The notes below the pieces were generated by a model. It was not told the DNA's origin. It ran no database searches and saw nothing but the letters and a program-made list of their open reading frames with translations. Shown piece after piece: positions 12,601-27,735 of a stretch of DNA of 64,000 bases (the first letter of the stretch is position 1; every line of letters begins with the position of its first letter). The translations under genes were made by a program, and so were the position numbers. The stretch is taken from contig NC_018391.1 of the NCBI RefSeq assembly GCF_000208865.1, positions 1,426,001-1,490,000 of the forward strand, in the 5' to 3' direction. Source of the stretch: Neospora caninum Liverpool (Eukaryota; Apicomplexa; Conoidasida; Eucoccidiorida; Sarcocystidae).

Positions 12601-15600
12601 TTCATAAGTCTCGGCGGCGAGAGCGGCCTCTCTGCCTCTGGAGCTTCTCTCGCGTTCTTTCCCTCAGGAAAGAGACGTACCAATCGTCGCGTCAACGAGG
12701 GACTTGGCGGCAAAGCTGATGTCAGCCTTCACACCCTGGGAACGGAAGAGAGAGTGCATGCGCAGAGACTGTAGGTCTGCCCAATGGACAATCGAAGGCT
12801 CTCGAAAAACGTCGAGTCATGCCACATTCACATCTCTCTCCTTATCTCTGTGTTCCGGGCTCTCTGTCTGTTCTGTTTCAATCTCTCGACTTTCTGTCTC
12901 GTTCCATTTGTCCTCGCATCGACTCCAGGGTATCGACTTCTCTCTCTGTACGCGCCTACCTCTCGTTCGTTTCCAATATCTCTTTTTCTCTCTATCTCTC
13001 TGTTTCTCACTCTGTCTCTCTAGTTCTCACCACGACTGTACCTATCCAGTACATGCATGTGAACATCGTGAGACAGGATTGCATTGCAATATATACGGAC
13101 ATTGATGTGAACAATGACGGGTTACACGCAGGGACAATCGGCGTCGCGGACGTACAAGCGTATCCTTTTGCGCGTTGTTTTATCTGCTGTTGTTTCACCG
13201 CAACAAACGCCCAAAGGTCAGAGACTTGTGCGCTCCCACAGGGGTACGCAAGTCGAAACCGACGTGTGAGTATCTCCTCCATGCACGTGTAAAGACGTAA
13301 GATATATATATCTGTTTATTCCGGGTACGTGCATATGAACATGTGAACGTAGGTATATACGTGTGCATAGAATATACAGGGAAGTATGTGGGGACAACAT
13401 GCATGTCATTATGATGTCAATACAAATATATATCTAGGTTGGAGTATTTGCGTCGAAAAAGCGTCGAGCTAGGAACGATACGTTTCCTCAGAATTTCCAT
13501 CGGCACACCCAACCGTGTCGATCTTTGCGCAGGAATAGCGACGCAGGGCCAAAGGCGCCGCGTGCCTCACCTCAGCTTCGAAGTAGCCGGTGAGGATACT
13601 GAGAAACATTTTTTGGATAGACAAGTTGTCGGGTTCGCAGAGGCAGAGAGCGAGACTGTGCCGACAGAAGCGAGGCGGCAGAGGCTTCCGGCCGCTCGAG
13701 GGTGGAGCGCCGGCGACGAGAAGAAGCGTCTTCTCGAGGGCTTTCCAGTGAATCTTCTTTCTGTCATAAAAACCCTAAAACACCCGAGCCGGGACAACGC
13801 AGAGCACCCTTCCATCGGCCCCCGTGGATCCAGAAAAAGCAAATCCACACGCAGACACATAAAAGCGCATCCGCAGACGTGCAGAAACTTTCCTATGTAT
13901 AGCTACGCTTGCCTCTATAGGTAGATCTGTAGGCATGCTTGCACACATGCGCATGCATCATATGCATGTCACTGAATACGTGTGCCTGAGTGCATGTAGG
14001 TATGTACATAGGGACGTACGTGCGAGTGCCTGGCCTCTCTGAACTCTGCTGGTATAAATGGAGAAAGTTTGAGGTGGAGTCGGCACCTCTGCAAGTAGGA
14101 AAGGTTCCAGGCTTGTTTGCCGACTCGCTCTGTACGGGGTTTACGAGCATGTCTCTCTGAGGCGTCGCAGAGAGGCTCTTCAGCAAGTCGCTTCTCTTTG
14201 ATAGCTGAACTTCCCTGACCGATCGAGGAGCGATCTGCGCATAGCCTCGCCCGCAGCTCTCCTTGTGTCTATTCGAAATCCGCAAACAGTCTTTTTGTAA
14301 AAGTGCATGCACCTCTGTTTTTGTGACTGATGGCTGTCTCTGACCGGGGGGGGGGGGCTGACGTGTGTGTGTGTGCTTTCCGCGCTGCGCTTTCCTACTT
14401 TGAATTCCTGGAATTGCCTGAGGAGTTCGATGGCAGGTTGCGTTCCCGTTTTCTTCTCCGCCAAAGGGAGATTCACGTCGTCCACAAACAGCACACACTC
14501 GCGGCCTGCCGGCGGGCCGAGCTGGAGCAGAAAGAGCGAAGAAAGAAAGAAGACACAGTAAATTAGAGAAAAAGAGAGACAGGAAAGAAGAGACGAAAGA
14601 GGTTAAAGAGAGAAGAAAGATAATCGGGAAGAGACATGGAAAAGGAAAGAAATGCAGACGGCGCGACACCGGAAGGAAACAACACCCTCAGATCTTGGTG
14701 GAGGCGCCGACAGGTCGAAGGAGGTCGAGAAACAGACGCCACCGAAGAAGGCGAAAAAAAGGCAGTCAGAGAACGCGGCCGACGGTGAAGAAACACAAAC
14801 GCGCCCTCCCAAAGACAGAAACATCCACAACGTTTTGATAACCTCGCGTTTGTCTTCGAGGAAAAAGCAGTGCTGTACCGCAACCGACACAAACGCATTC
14901 GATCTTACACCTAGGTCCTCTGCAAAGAAGTATAATCATATATGTACATATATATGTATATATATGGGTACGTGCGGATGTTCACAAAAACAGACAGAGA
15001 CGTCTATATCGATTCCTCTTCGTAGGAGTGCGGAGAGACATCTCATACAGAGGTTCAGAGCCGGGAACGTGGTGAAACTTTGGGTCTCTGAGCAAGTTCC
15101 TCGGTACATTTGCGTGTGGCATGCATCTGTAAGCCCACGTTCTTCGCGTCTCTCTGATTTTGGTTTTTACCTGGTTTTTTCGCTTCTTCTCCAGTTTCGA
15201 TTCGACTGTCTTCTGAACTTCTTCCGCCTTTGTCCGAGCAGAGAAGCACAGCCGGATCGTGTGAAGCACCCCTGCGTCGCGCTTCTCATCGAGAAGGTGG
15301 TTCGTCACAGTCGTTTTTCCAGAACTCGTTGATCCTGAAATGGAAGAGAACAAACACGACAAAAACGCACAACGCAGCGACCTTACCACATTTAAACACC
15401 CACTTACTCATTCGCTCAGCCACACATTTACATACATGCATTTAAACATCCACGTCTCTCTCTCGGAATGCTGCTGTAGGTATCTGGTGATCGAACTGCG
15501 CACCGACCTCTCTATTTCTACACAACTGGCTACTCTGCATGCACAAGAGCATGGCAAAAAAAAGGCGCCCTCTTGTTAATTGCACAGACCGACTGAGCCA

Positions 15601-18600
15601 GTCGGTTTGCCGCGGATCAGACAAGCCAAAGAACAGCTGCACGCGAGCATATACATGAATATGTACACACATTTTTATACGTATATGCTGCATATGAAGT
15701 CTTGGTGTAGATGCACATAGAGCCGCCCGTACAAAGGTGGATAAAGCTCTAAAAAGGTATCAACGCAGCGGTAGACTGTCTTAAGATATATCCAGTGGAG
15801 ACGCCAGCAGATACATATGCATGGACCACTCACTCAAGTTCTGGAAAAACAGAAACAAACACCTAACATCCACACAGCTTTGACCCGATCTGCTCACCTC
15901 CCATGCACCTGCATATATGTGTATGCACATATAGCGCATGTGTGAACATAGACGCCCAATATGCATGTACATATGCTACATGTGCCTGCCTATACCTATC
16001 TGTATATATATATATATATATATGTATATGTATATGTAGGATATGCATGTATGTCAATACATGAAACTACGTATAACTACATGTAACTACATATGTATAT
16101 GTTTGTATGCCTGGGAATATGTGTATATGTATCGAGAGGGTTCTGCGGATTGCAGGTGGATATTGTACTGCGCCCGTGTGCAGGCTGTGTTTTCAAGGCC
16201 TTTTTCGCGTAGGCGAGTTCCTGCGTCTGACCGGTGAAGAAGATCGATTTCCTGGCTTGAATCATTTTGTCGAGGAGGAACATCGCTCTGGCGGACTCCT
16301 TCGTGGGCACAAGGAGAGCAAAGTAGGGCTCAGATTTGTAGGTGAACGCGGGAACCAGAGTCTCCCACGAGAGGAAGGCATGGGCACTTTTCCGCGCCTT
16401 CTCGAGCTCCGCGGGACCCCAGCCCGCGCCGATCTTCGCCTCGCCGAAGTCGCGTCCCGCACCGGAACGGCGTCGGCTGTCTTTTCCTCTCGTCGCTTCG
16501 CGGTCGTCTTCGCGGCTCTCTGCGCTCAGATCCCCAGCGAGGCCGTCGTGTCCTTGCGAGACGCCTGGCCGATGCCCAAGAGCGTACCCTGCGCCGAAGA
16601 ACGGCTCAAAATTGAGGGCGAAATCAAAGACGTCGTCGCCGCGGGGAAAGGCCAGCTGTTCCTGGAAGACGTCCTCGACGAGCTTCGTGAAGAAGCGCGA
16701 CGCGCGAGGCTTCAAGGCGCCTCCAAAGGACCAAATGAAGGAGAAGGCGAAGGCGGGGAGGAGAAAGACCCGTAGGAGATCAGCCGAAAAATCAGCTGCC
16801 GTCGCGGAGACAGGCCGGTCCGACGCCGGCGCACTCGCGTCGGAAAACGGCGTCGTTGTCGTCCGCCTACGGCCTACAAGAGAAGAAACGCGAAACCGAG
16901 GAAGGAATCAGGCTGAAAAAAAGGGCCAGGAGAGACGTGCACGTTATTCGACCTTGGTCGCCGACTTTTCTCGCCGGCGGCAGGGTTTGTCCATCTCGCC
17001 GCCACTCACACACACATCTATGCCGCTGGCGATCGGAGTTCCGCCGTGTGTTTACTCGTGAATTTCTCTTCACGGAAACGTACGCAGATCCAGCTACGTA
17101 CGTCTGGCCAGGTGGATCGGTGCATTTCTGTCGACGTCTCTGCTCCCAGCTGTTTGTCTATCCCAGTCTGCTCATAGGCAACTCTTGGGAGAGAGAAAAG
17201 AAGTGAACGGGAAAGAAAGAAAGTGGAGAAAGGAAGAGAAAGAAAGAGAGGGAGGGAAGGGAAGGGAAAGAAAGAGAGGGAGGGAAGGGAAGAGAAAGGG
17301 AAGAGAAAGGGAAGAGAAAGGGAAGAAAGAAAGGGAGGGAAGGGAAGAAAGAAAGGGAAGAAAGAAAGGAGAGAGAGAAGTGGTTGTGGTCACCGGCCTT
17401 GACATCTTGGTCTTCTTTGGCGCCTCCCGATTCGAATCTCTGTTCGGCTGCTGGGTCCAGAGGGATGTGCAGGACAGCTTGGAGAATGTTGCAGAGAGAA
17501 GCGACAAGCGAGAGGACTGGTGAGGCGATCTCCGTCTCGAGAGTCTCCGCTTCAAAATGCGCGAGGGTGGACGGAACGACGAGCTTGAAGTACTCAAAAA
17601 GCTGCTCTCGCAGTTCCTCAGTGAAGGGGTCTTCTGGAAGTCTGAGGCACGGAAAACCAGGAGAAAGACCACAGATCGTTCCTGAACGGGAAGCGTTTTC
17701 TCACCTTGTCGCTTCCCCTCTCAACGGGTTTCGTCGGAAATGTAGCCTGTCCCCACCCCGTGGAGGAAACACAGGGAAAGTGCTGTCTTGCTGCCTTCAT
17801 CTGCTCTCTCCAAGCATCTTCTTCTCGCTCCATTTATCCCTCAGCATGCTTCCTTCGATCTCCTTTCTTTCCTTTCCTGTTTTTCACTTCTAGCTATCTT
17901 TCTGCAGCTTCGCCTGTTTCCTTCGCTCTTTCCCGTGCCCGTTTGCTTCTCCGTTATCCGCCTTCTTTCGCCACTGCATGCGCAGCCTCCATCGCGGGCG
18001 AACCTCCGCCCGCCACGGACTCTGTGGCGCGCGTGGCACAGCTGCATCAGCAGCTCTTCCGTGCCCAGAGTGCTTCGTTTTCCGATGTTTCTTCACGCGC
18101 CGTCGCCTGCACACCTTTGAAGCCAGCTGCGCACGATGCTCTCCCACGAGACGGCGCGGCTTGGAAAGTAAAGCATCCCACATCTGCTAACTGTCGCCGG
18201 AGACGCTGCATGCAAATCTGTTACTTCGAACAAAAGGCGCATCTCTGGACGCAGTTTTATTCTTTCGCCTGAGCACCAGCCGACAGGAAACCCACATCAC
18301 CCACCTCTCCACCGCGGTATCTCTGCACATATACTGACATGTAGATGTGCAGACGCATCTCTGTGTGTGGCTGTATGGACGTATCTTAACATTCGTCTAT
18401 ATCCATACATCCATATATCCGTATATATCCATGTATACATACATACATATACATGTATATATGGACAGATATATTGATGTATGGATATATCCATCTGTAT
18501 GTGGAAGGGTACGTCTACCTGTCTCTCTGATCGATCTGTCTGCGCTTTTGCATTTGTATATGTATCTCGATGTGTCCCTATGTGTTTGCAGGTGGATGTC

Positions 18601-20130
18601 GCGTTTGTCTAAAGGAAGGCCAGAGCCAGATGCGACTGCGGACAGGGCCGTACCGTTTGGGAGACAGAGCGTTTGGTTGTCGTCGAGGACGGTGTTCATG
18701 CTTTCGATCCAGAGGCAGTCGATGGGTCCGTCGAAGATGATCCATTTCGGGCCGTGGGAGTCCGTGGCCGCGAACTCGCGCATCACGCGAGAAGCGACGC
18801 CGTCACTCCACTCTTGCGTGAGGTAGTCAAACGAGCCATACAGCGCGGGAATGGAAAGCGCCTTCGGATTCACGACTCGGTAACTGACGGAGAACTGCTT
18901 CGTCGTCGCAGCCTCCACCTGCGCTGCCGTCTCCGCGTCGGCCTCCTCCCCTGTCTCCTCCGTCTCTTCAGTCTCCTCTTCTGTCTCCTCTGTCTCTTCT
19001 CCGTCTCCGTCCTCTTCCTGAGGCCCCGCGCTGGCTCTGCGGCAGGACGGCGTGGAGAGGAAAGACGCGCCGTCCCAGGCTGGTGGTTCGGAACCGCCAG
19101 CGCCCCGTCTTCGGGCGCCTCGGCCCAGTCTGCGCTTGGCGCACGACGCCCGCGAGAGCTGTCTCTTCCGTTTCGGCGAGAGCGACAAGCGAGAAAGAAC
19201 GTCGGCCAAGACGAGAACGGCCGTGCTCTTGCCACTCATCGGAGCTCCCAGAAGGACCGTCCCCACACGAGCGCTCAGCAACTTGGATAGCTGGTGCGTC
19301 GCTGTCAGAGTCCCAGGCGAAGGCTGCAAACTGAACATACGTGCAAGCGCACAAGCAAAACACCCCCATTCTTTCCAAATCTTCTCTCCCGAGCCTCACA
19401 TCCACAGGAATCAACATATATATATATATATATAGGTGAGCATGAGAGTGTGTGTGGCAAGATTTCCAAGCCATCGAGATACAAGTGTATGAACGCATGT
19501 GCACACGCATGTGTGTGACGTGTGAGAGCGTTCATGAGTGTCATGCGCGGAATGGAGGGATGCGTGCGCAGTGTTTTAAGGCGCGTTCGCGTTTGTGTGC
19601 ACGGAAGGCATCCAGATGCTCATACACGCGCGCCTTCACAGAGACCTACCGATTTGCGCACACTGAAACATACAGGTAGTTCGCCATGCGCATGCGCAAA
19701 TATACACATATTCATTTATATTTACACTGAGGCATGCATACAAAAACAGATCTCCATATATATATTTTAAACCGGCATATGGATGAATATGTACATAGAT
19801 GCATGCAAATGTGTGTATTTGCGTCTGGAGACAACGTTTGCTTTGCGTCCCGGATTGTGTCTCTGGCAACTCGGGCTGCGATAACTTACCCCCGTTCTTC
19901 GACGGCTGCGAGGAACGCTTGCTCGAACTCCTCGTCGCTTTCTTCTTCTCGGCGATACGAAGGAAAGAAGTCAGCGAGAGTCGAGTAAAAGAGTGGCAAA
20001 TCTTCTTCCACAAATTTTGGCTCATTGGCGTCGCTGAAACACGCAAAGGACTCCCGACACGCCGTGAAAACAGGCGCTAGCAACGAATCACCAAAACACG
20101 GCTCTCTACTCAACAATCGAAAAGAACTCT

Positions 20131-20166
<36 letters not shown>

Positions 20167-20217
20167 CGTGTAAACGTGGGCATATTTGTATATGCATCGT
20201 ACAGATGCCTGCCCGCA

Positions 20218-20267
<50 letters not shown>

Positions 20268-20389
20268 CGTGAATGCATATGTAAGCGTTTATGTCTAGAT
20301 ATATGTACGTGCACATGCTGATCTCTCCGTCTGCATATGTTTTTATCTACGCATATATGCGTATATGTGTGCATCTGTATGTATGTATG

Positions 20390-20429
<40 letters not shown>

Positions 20430-21812
20430 GAGAGATGGGAGGAATGGATTTGGATGAATGCCTTTGGTCGTCCACACCAAATCGCCCGAAGAAGAAGGTT
20501 TTCTTCACTCGCTTCGGGGTCTTGTCTCCGCAGGTCGCCTGCGAGGAGCAAAACGGTTTTCACGGATCGCAGTCCAAAGTCGTAGTGCTTCTGTTGCGAA
20601 AGCTGCACGAAACATGGAAACAGGAGAAGTGCGGGAAACCGTTCGTTTCCAGAGGTGGAAGCATCCGAATATGGGCCGAACGGGTCCTAGCCATATTCAC
20701 TGCTCCAGCGACAGGTTGAATTATTCGCATGTGCACAGACACCCTGTTATGGAAGCAGCCACACTCACAGTTTTTCAATCGCGCGTTCCTAACCCTATCC
20801 TGTTTGTCCTTCTGCGAAGACGTTGTGGCGTGGAGACTTTCACACAGACCCTATTATGTGTAGGCGTATCTCGCGTAAAGAGACCCTACAGAGCTATCCA
20901 AATCCACTACGTGACAGTGGGTATCCATGTCCTCCGAACGATGCGTAGCTCGCCATATCCGGTTGCAGATAGGATTTTATGCATGAGACGTCGTTCTTTC
21001 CGTGTGCGTGTTTTCAGTTTCCTGCGTGTGTATGGACCTGCTCGGAGCAGATTTTGTAGAACTTGATGAGTTTGTCGGCGAGGAGTTTCGCTTCTGCGAA
21101 TCCCTCCGAGAAGAGCAGAATTTCCGCGATCGAAGTGTAGTCGGGGACCACCATGGAGATGGGGCGAAAGAGCAATTTGAGGTTGTCAGGGAGTTCTGCG
21201 CGGCCCGCGTAGCCTGGATTCATCGTGATGAAGATTCCGGCCGAAGGTTTCACTTTCGACAGCCGCGACGCAGACAGAAAAGAGTCTTTTCCCGTCTTGA
21301 CGTAGCTGCTGGTCTCACCCCTCCCGAAGGCTGTCGACGCGCCTTCTTCCTTCAGAAGCGCATGCCGGATCGCGAGAAGCTGCTGAGCGACGACTGAGAG
21401 AACCTCAATGTCCAGACGATTGAATTCGTCCAAACAGGTCCAGCACCCACTCGTCACCACCCCTACAAGAAAGCACAACACGCGGGAGAGATTCACCTTG
21501 CTTTTTGAAGATCTACACGGATCCGTGCATGTAATCGAGCCCACAACTATACCTTTTCCTTCTGTATAGATGCTGCGCGTCACACGTCTTTGCTGATGTA
21601 AAAGCAGATGCAGCTAGGATACACGCATGTGCATACAGAGACATGCATGTAATGCATATTTCAAGAGACTTATATATCGAGAAAAAGCCACTGATACCAC
21701 CATGGATATATACAAACAGGACGCGCGTATCCCTAAATCCTAAACCCTATATATATATATATATATATGGATACACGCGTTCCTGTTTGTGCATATATAT
21801 ATGCATACCTAT

Positions 21813-21858
<46 letters not shown>

Positions 21859-21866
21859 TTATGTGC

Positions 21867-21899
<33 letters not shown>

Positions 21900-21941
21900 T
21901 GTATGTATGTATGTATGTATGTATGTATGTATGTATATACC

Positions 21942-21981
<40 letters not shown>

Positions 21982-22600
21982 AGACATTCTCACAAGTGCG
22001 TGTTGTGACGCTGGTATTTGTGGGTAGGTCTTTAGACGTGCGTTTGGTCTTATGCCTGGCGTGCAGGTTCAGAGGGTGTGCCGCGCCGGCTGGTCCTTTT
22101 TCAGCGGGAATGAGGGGGACCAGGAAGAGAAGCCTTTCCAGCCTTTGTGGCGACGGAGAGCAGTCGAGAAACGGAAAGACGAGACGGCGGAACCTACCCG
22201 CGAAGACTTTTTCCAGGATGTAGAGATCCACAGACTCCGAGCAGTTGAACACGAGACAAAAATAGCCGAGCATGCGCGCGAGCTCCTTCACCGTCTCCGT
22301 TTTCCCCGCCCCAGCGGGACCCGCGACGCTGCCGCTCAACCTCAGAAGTTTCAAGCAGCCTGAAAGATGAAAAAGGCATCCTTGCGTGTCCCTTTCTCGG
22401 CGTCACACGGAGGCGTCGATCTACCGTGCAGCCCTCTCCACATTCACATGCACATACACGCATGCCCACGTTTGCACTTTCGACTGGAAGCAAGCGACGA
22501 GCCGCGCAGGCATCCCGGCCGAGACAGGAAAACGCCTGCAACAAGACCAGTTGAGGCGAAACGCATGCATGCATCGATCGGATCTACATATCTAGGTATA

Positions 22601-22644
<44 letters not shown>

Positions 22645-25600
22645 CCACATGTCTTTATATATGAATATATTCCAGCCATGAATATATATATATATATATA
22701 TATATACATATTCAGCCATAGATGTAGATATGCATGGGTGTGTATCTGAATAAGAGTATACATCGTTATATATCCGTGCTGCCTGTATTTATTCATGTAT
22801 ATGTGTGGCACGTGGGGAAGAATGTCGTGACTGTCCATGTTCTTGTGTCCTGTGTGTGGAGTGAAAAGTGGTCTTTCTTCTCTCCGTTTCAGCGGGCGTT
22901 TCATGAGCATATTGAATTTGCTTTTAAAATTTTAATTCTACCCCTGATTCAGATGAACGAGGTGTAGATGTATTTTTATTGGTAAAAGCATTTAAAGGCT
23001 TTCTTTGTTTTGCTCACTGGTAATCGTGAGCCAGCAGCGATCGGTAAGCGGCGTGATGACGAGGCGAGCAGGCGCTCCAAGGTACTCGTTCCCGTAGTTG
23101 AACTGAGCCGCCATTTGCACGACGATGCATGCGTCCGGTTCCTCGAGCCAGTAGTGCCTGAGTTGCTGAGTCCAGGCGAAGCTGAGCGAGACCACGAGTC
23201 GGAAGAAACTTGTGTGCGTGAAGCCCCCGTCGAGGAGCGAAGAACGGGTTCCGGCAACAAACAACGCCCACCAAGCAGCCCTGCGCCAGTGCGAGGCTTT
23301 CCGGTGCCAAGCCTTCCCCACGTCGGGAAAGGCAATCCCTTTCGTATCGTCTCCTCAGGAGCAAGTGTGTCGCTTCACGCGAGAGGCGCACCGCGCGGCT
23401 TACGAGCTGCAGGAGTCGGCCGCGGAGTCGATAAGCTCGGCCACCACGTCTCGGTTGTGGAGATCTTGAATCGCCAGGGCTGCGACTGTTCGGCGTTCCA
23501 GAGCCGGGAGATCTTCGCGAACGAGCTCCGTCAGTTCTTGCAGCTGTCCGCTGAGGTGCTGGTAGTGCTGAGTCAGACTCGAGTGGACGTCAGGACCTAG
23601 GAAAAGACAAGGGAACGAAACCGTTTTCAAACGAACCCGTTCGTCTCCACAAAACGAACGTGAAAGGCGAACACACTCTCGTGGAAAACGATCTCCCAGT
23701 GAGCCATGGACTTCCTTCCAAGCGCGTTCCTCTCCGCGCGTAGCTGGTTTAGGGATCTACGTACAGGAACGACGGATGTCTACCTTTATGTATTTCTCTC
23801 TAGATGCCGATATGCATGTATGTGGAGTTTTGTACGACGCATGCGCGTTTCCCCCGCGGTCCCTGCGACAGGTAACTTGTGTTCGGATTCTTATTAAGGG
23901 GAGCGCAGTTCCCTGGGTATCCCATCGCTGCCGTTGGCGTGTTCGCTCTGTGCGCGCGGGACGCGAAGTCTCCAAACTCGAGCACAGCGCTGAAGGCATG
24001 CATGCAGATGCCGGCGAACCTCTCGATACATCTATGAGTCTCGCGGTGAACAGTTCGACAAGGACAACGGCGCCACGTGCTTTGATTTTTGGCTGGAAGG
24101 TGCCGTCGTTATCAGCATGCAAACCGAAGTCCGTGTGTGTGTGTGTCACGCATTCGAAACACGTCTATCGAGAGGCTTGTCTAGATCTATTACTCCTACT
24201 CCTCCCAGCCGTTCTTCAAACGCAGTCATATAGGCACCTAGATTCCGGGTCTGTCGTCGCACGATCTCTGCCTGCTTTTTTTGTCTCTGTTGAGATGCAT
24301 CTCCACAGATTCGTGTCCAGGCACTTCAGCTCCATGGCTCTTTGTGTGCAAGTCCACGTGTGTCTCTCGCCAGGCACCAAGCAAGCTGTCAGGGGTGAAG
24401 GCACGCGTTCTGGAGATGCCCGACGCTCGACGTTTACTTGTTAACGCCTCTTCAGTTTGTGCCGCCCAGACGATCTGGGCGACGCATGCAGCGACTTGAC
24501 AGCTGGTGCCATTGATCCACTCCCGTCTGCTGAGCGACGCTGCCCCGCGCTTTGCTCTCAAGTTTCGCCTGATCGTTCGGACCATCATCTCCTCGACCTC
24601 AGGCAACCACTTCTCCACGGATCCGCGAGGCTTCAGGGATTTGGAGAAGAGAACTTCTTCGCCTTCAGCACTGATCATGCCTGACAGGCAGACCGCGAAC
24701 ATGAGCAGAGACAGAATACGGATGATCATAAGGGCGAGAAGGAGAGAGAGAAAACAAGGCATAATGAAAGGAATAAGAAGAGGGGGAATAAAGAAGAGAA
24801 TAAGAGCGAGAATAAGAGGGAGAGAAGAGCACTAGACAGAAGGCGAAAGAGACAGCATGAGAAAGAGGGAGGAGAGGAACAGAAAGATGGAGGACAGGGG
24901 ATTTGAGAAGTGGAATCGTCTGCTCTGTGGGGACGAAGGGAGCAAAGTTGTTGCCACACAAGGAGGCGCGTCAGCTGCGCGTCCTGGTGGAAATGTTCAT
25001 GTGTCTCTTTTGTTTTCTTCTCTGCTGTTTCGTCTCTGTCGGCGCCTCACCGACAATCTCGGCGAGTTTCGCCTCTTCGTCGATCATGAGCTCGTAGATG
25101 TTCGCAAAGCACTTGCGAATCAGCGGCTGAATGGCTGAGAGGTTCTTCGCTTGACTGAGCAACTCGAGGAGTTCGTCGTTCGAGAGGAAGAAGAAGCGGG
25201 GGAACGCCTCGCGTTTGTGCTGAAGGCAAGTGAAGACCCCACGCGAGACCGCAGATTCGTGGCCGGAACGAGGGAACGAGAACGCAAGAAAAGCGGCGCC
25301 GAAAGGGGACGACCTGGAAAGAAGACATGCTACAGCGGGGCGACGGCAGGGGAACCAGAGAAAGACCAGGCGAAGAAGCGCCTGTCTGTCCACGTGCATC
25401 GCGTAACCACTTGACCGCGCTTTCCGACGCGTTGCCTGTGCCGCTGACTCGGCGTCGCTGCTTACCTGGAGGTAGTCTTCCAGCGCCTTGCGAACGCCGT
25501 CGAGCGTTCGATTCATGCGGCGGAAGACTTCGAGGCGATCCTCCTTCGTGCCGGCTGCAAATGCGACCGAGTACTCCTGCGTCTCCTTCATCAGCTCTCG

Positions 25601-27391
25601 CCACTGGTGGTCCACTCCGGCGAACTTGGTTGCCTCGGAGGGCAGTTGCTTGCGTATGTCTGGCGCCGCAAAAATCGCTTCGAGGTACAACCAGTTCCGC
25701 TGGAGGAGTTGCCACTCTTCGAGAGTCTCTTGGAGCAAAATGAGCCGCGCGTGCAGCTCCTCGACTTCAGCTTGCATCGGGCCGGCCGCGCGCGAGCCTG
25801 AGACACGAAACGCCCGGCCGAGCCGACGGTGGAGAGAAGGAGAAGCTCTAGAAGAAAGACGCAAGACGAAGGCAAGAAACCGAGTGGATCGGAAGAACGC
25901 ACAAAAGACAGGAATCTCAGCGGCGGGTGCGGAGGCGCGCGCGACTGTTGACGCGGTCTCATAAGGAAGACCCGCGAGGCATAAGTGAACAACAGAGCGA
26001 CAGGAAGAGAGGAGCACAACGGAGAGAAAAAACCGAGACAGAAAAAAAGGAAAGAGCAAAGAGAGAAGGAAAGGGACAGAGAGAAAGAGAGGCACGGAGA
26101 GGCGAGAGGAGAAAGCTCTCGAAAACAGCCGAAAGCGGCTCGGACACGGTCGTGCATGCAGCTGTCGGAGGCCTGAGGCGTTTCTGTTTCTCGTCGCGTT
26201 CCGAGTTTAAGGGGAACAGCCTGTCGGTACCTGAGATCGTCGCGAGAGTCGCGAGCGAATCGTCGAGCGTTGCGACGACTTCTTCTAGACTCCCGAGAAT
26301 CGGCACTTTGTCTTTCGATGCTCGGTAGCTGGTCGTGACGAGCTGCAGACTCGCCCAGGTGTCTTTCACGGCCTCCAGCGTCGATTCGAGCGCCTTCTCG
26401 GCAGTGGCGTCGGAGGCAATTTGCTGAGACATCGGTCCAGAGAATGCGCAGACACAAAACACAGAGAGACAGCAGCCGCATGCCGAGGGCGAGAACACCC
26501 TGGTGTGGAAAGAGGTCTGGACGGTAACGAAACGGGAAAGAAAGCTCTTCCTCTGACGTTCTTCAGGAGCGACGAGGCTCTCCCCTCCACAGAATCGAGT
26601 CCCAAGCTCCCCGGCGCCCCTTTCGCAAGCACTCCCCTTCTCGTGTTTTTGCCTTGTGTCTGTGTTGCTTCCCCATTTGCTTCTGATCATTGTGCGTCTG
26701 CGCCCGTTCTTCTTCCTTTTTCGGCGTCTTTCCTGTAACGTTCTTCTGTTCGTCTCGCCCTACAAGAATGTCGTGGATGAACGGCGCGACGTCGACCGCG
26801 AGGAGATCTTTGAGCAAAAGCGACGGACTCTGTAGGTCCAGAGAGTCGAAGAACTCGCGAATGCGCTCCCAGTGTCGGGGCTGAAGAGCAGGATTTCGGA
26901 GTGCCAGGACCACTGGAAGAAACGTTTTGAACTTTGCTACATCGGCCTTCATGCTTAGAAACGCTTCATTCGCGCCGAGACTCCGCTGAAACCGATTCAG
27001 TAGCTTCGCGTAGGTCTGAAAAGAAAAGGAGAAATCCCTCAGGCCCGAGAAGGTAGAGTCTCACGCGAAGCCACGCGCGTGTCACACACGCTGAGCGGTC
27101 GCGTCTCCCCGCAAAAAATCTTCTGTCGCTCGAAGACAGAAACTCTGGACACGAAAGAAAAACCGTAGCCAGGTGTGAATCTACAATTCCTTCCTACACA
27201 TCCCTACGCACATCTACCTATCCAAACATCGTATTATACATGTATACATAAACTTGTATACACGCATACCCATAGGCATGGTATACACATGCAGGTAGAT
27301 AGACCCACAAACATATATATATATATATATATATATCGATTATATAGCCGCACATGATACGTATAGGTACCTCTACCTGCACTATTACACA

Positions 27392-27434
<43 letters not shown>

Positions 27435-27639
27435 TATATAGCCGCACATGATACGTATAGGTACCTCTACCTGCACTATTACACATGAATATATATATAT
27501 ATATATATCGATTATATAGCCGCACATGATACGTATAGGTACCTCTACCTGCACTATTACACATGAATATATATATATATATATCGATTATATAGCCGCA
27601 CATGATACATATAGGTACCTCTACCTGCACTATTACACA

Positions 27640-27681
<42 letters not shown>

Positions 27682-27735
27682 GATCATATAGCCGCACATG
27701 ATACATATAGGTACCTCTACCTGCACTATTACACA

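Larger units (their letters stand above)
19890..22359 (-). other. Dynein AAA1, main ATPase site (4 exons)
   Basis: Exons: 22198-22359, 21038-21462, 20478-20602, 19890-20033. AAA1 is the obligatory hydrolysis site. Walker A is [10 protein letters not shown] at about 22298-22325. Walker B is [14 protein letters not shown] near 21400-21445, with Leu where most dyneins have Phe; the catalytic D and E are intact. The sensor region [18 protein letters not shown] and the [10 protein letters not shown] string follow, then [15 protein letters not shown] at 20478-20602. A short family-atypical insertion lies between Walker B and the sensor. Nothing suggests an inactive motor. Confidence 0.96.

Noticed and set aside
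14346..14357. Run of 12 G in a dynein intron as a possible quadruplex
   Set aside because: A single homopolymer with no other G-runs nearby; its length may also be a sequencing error.
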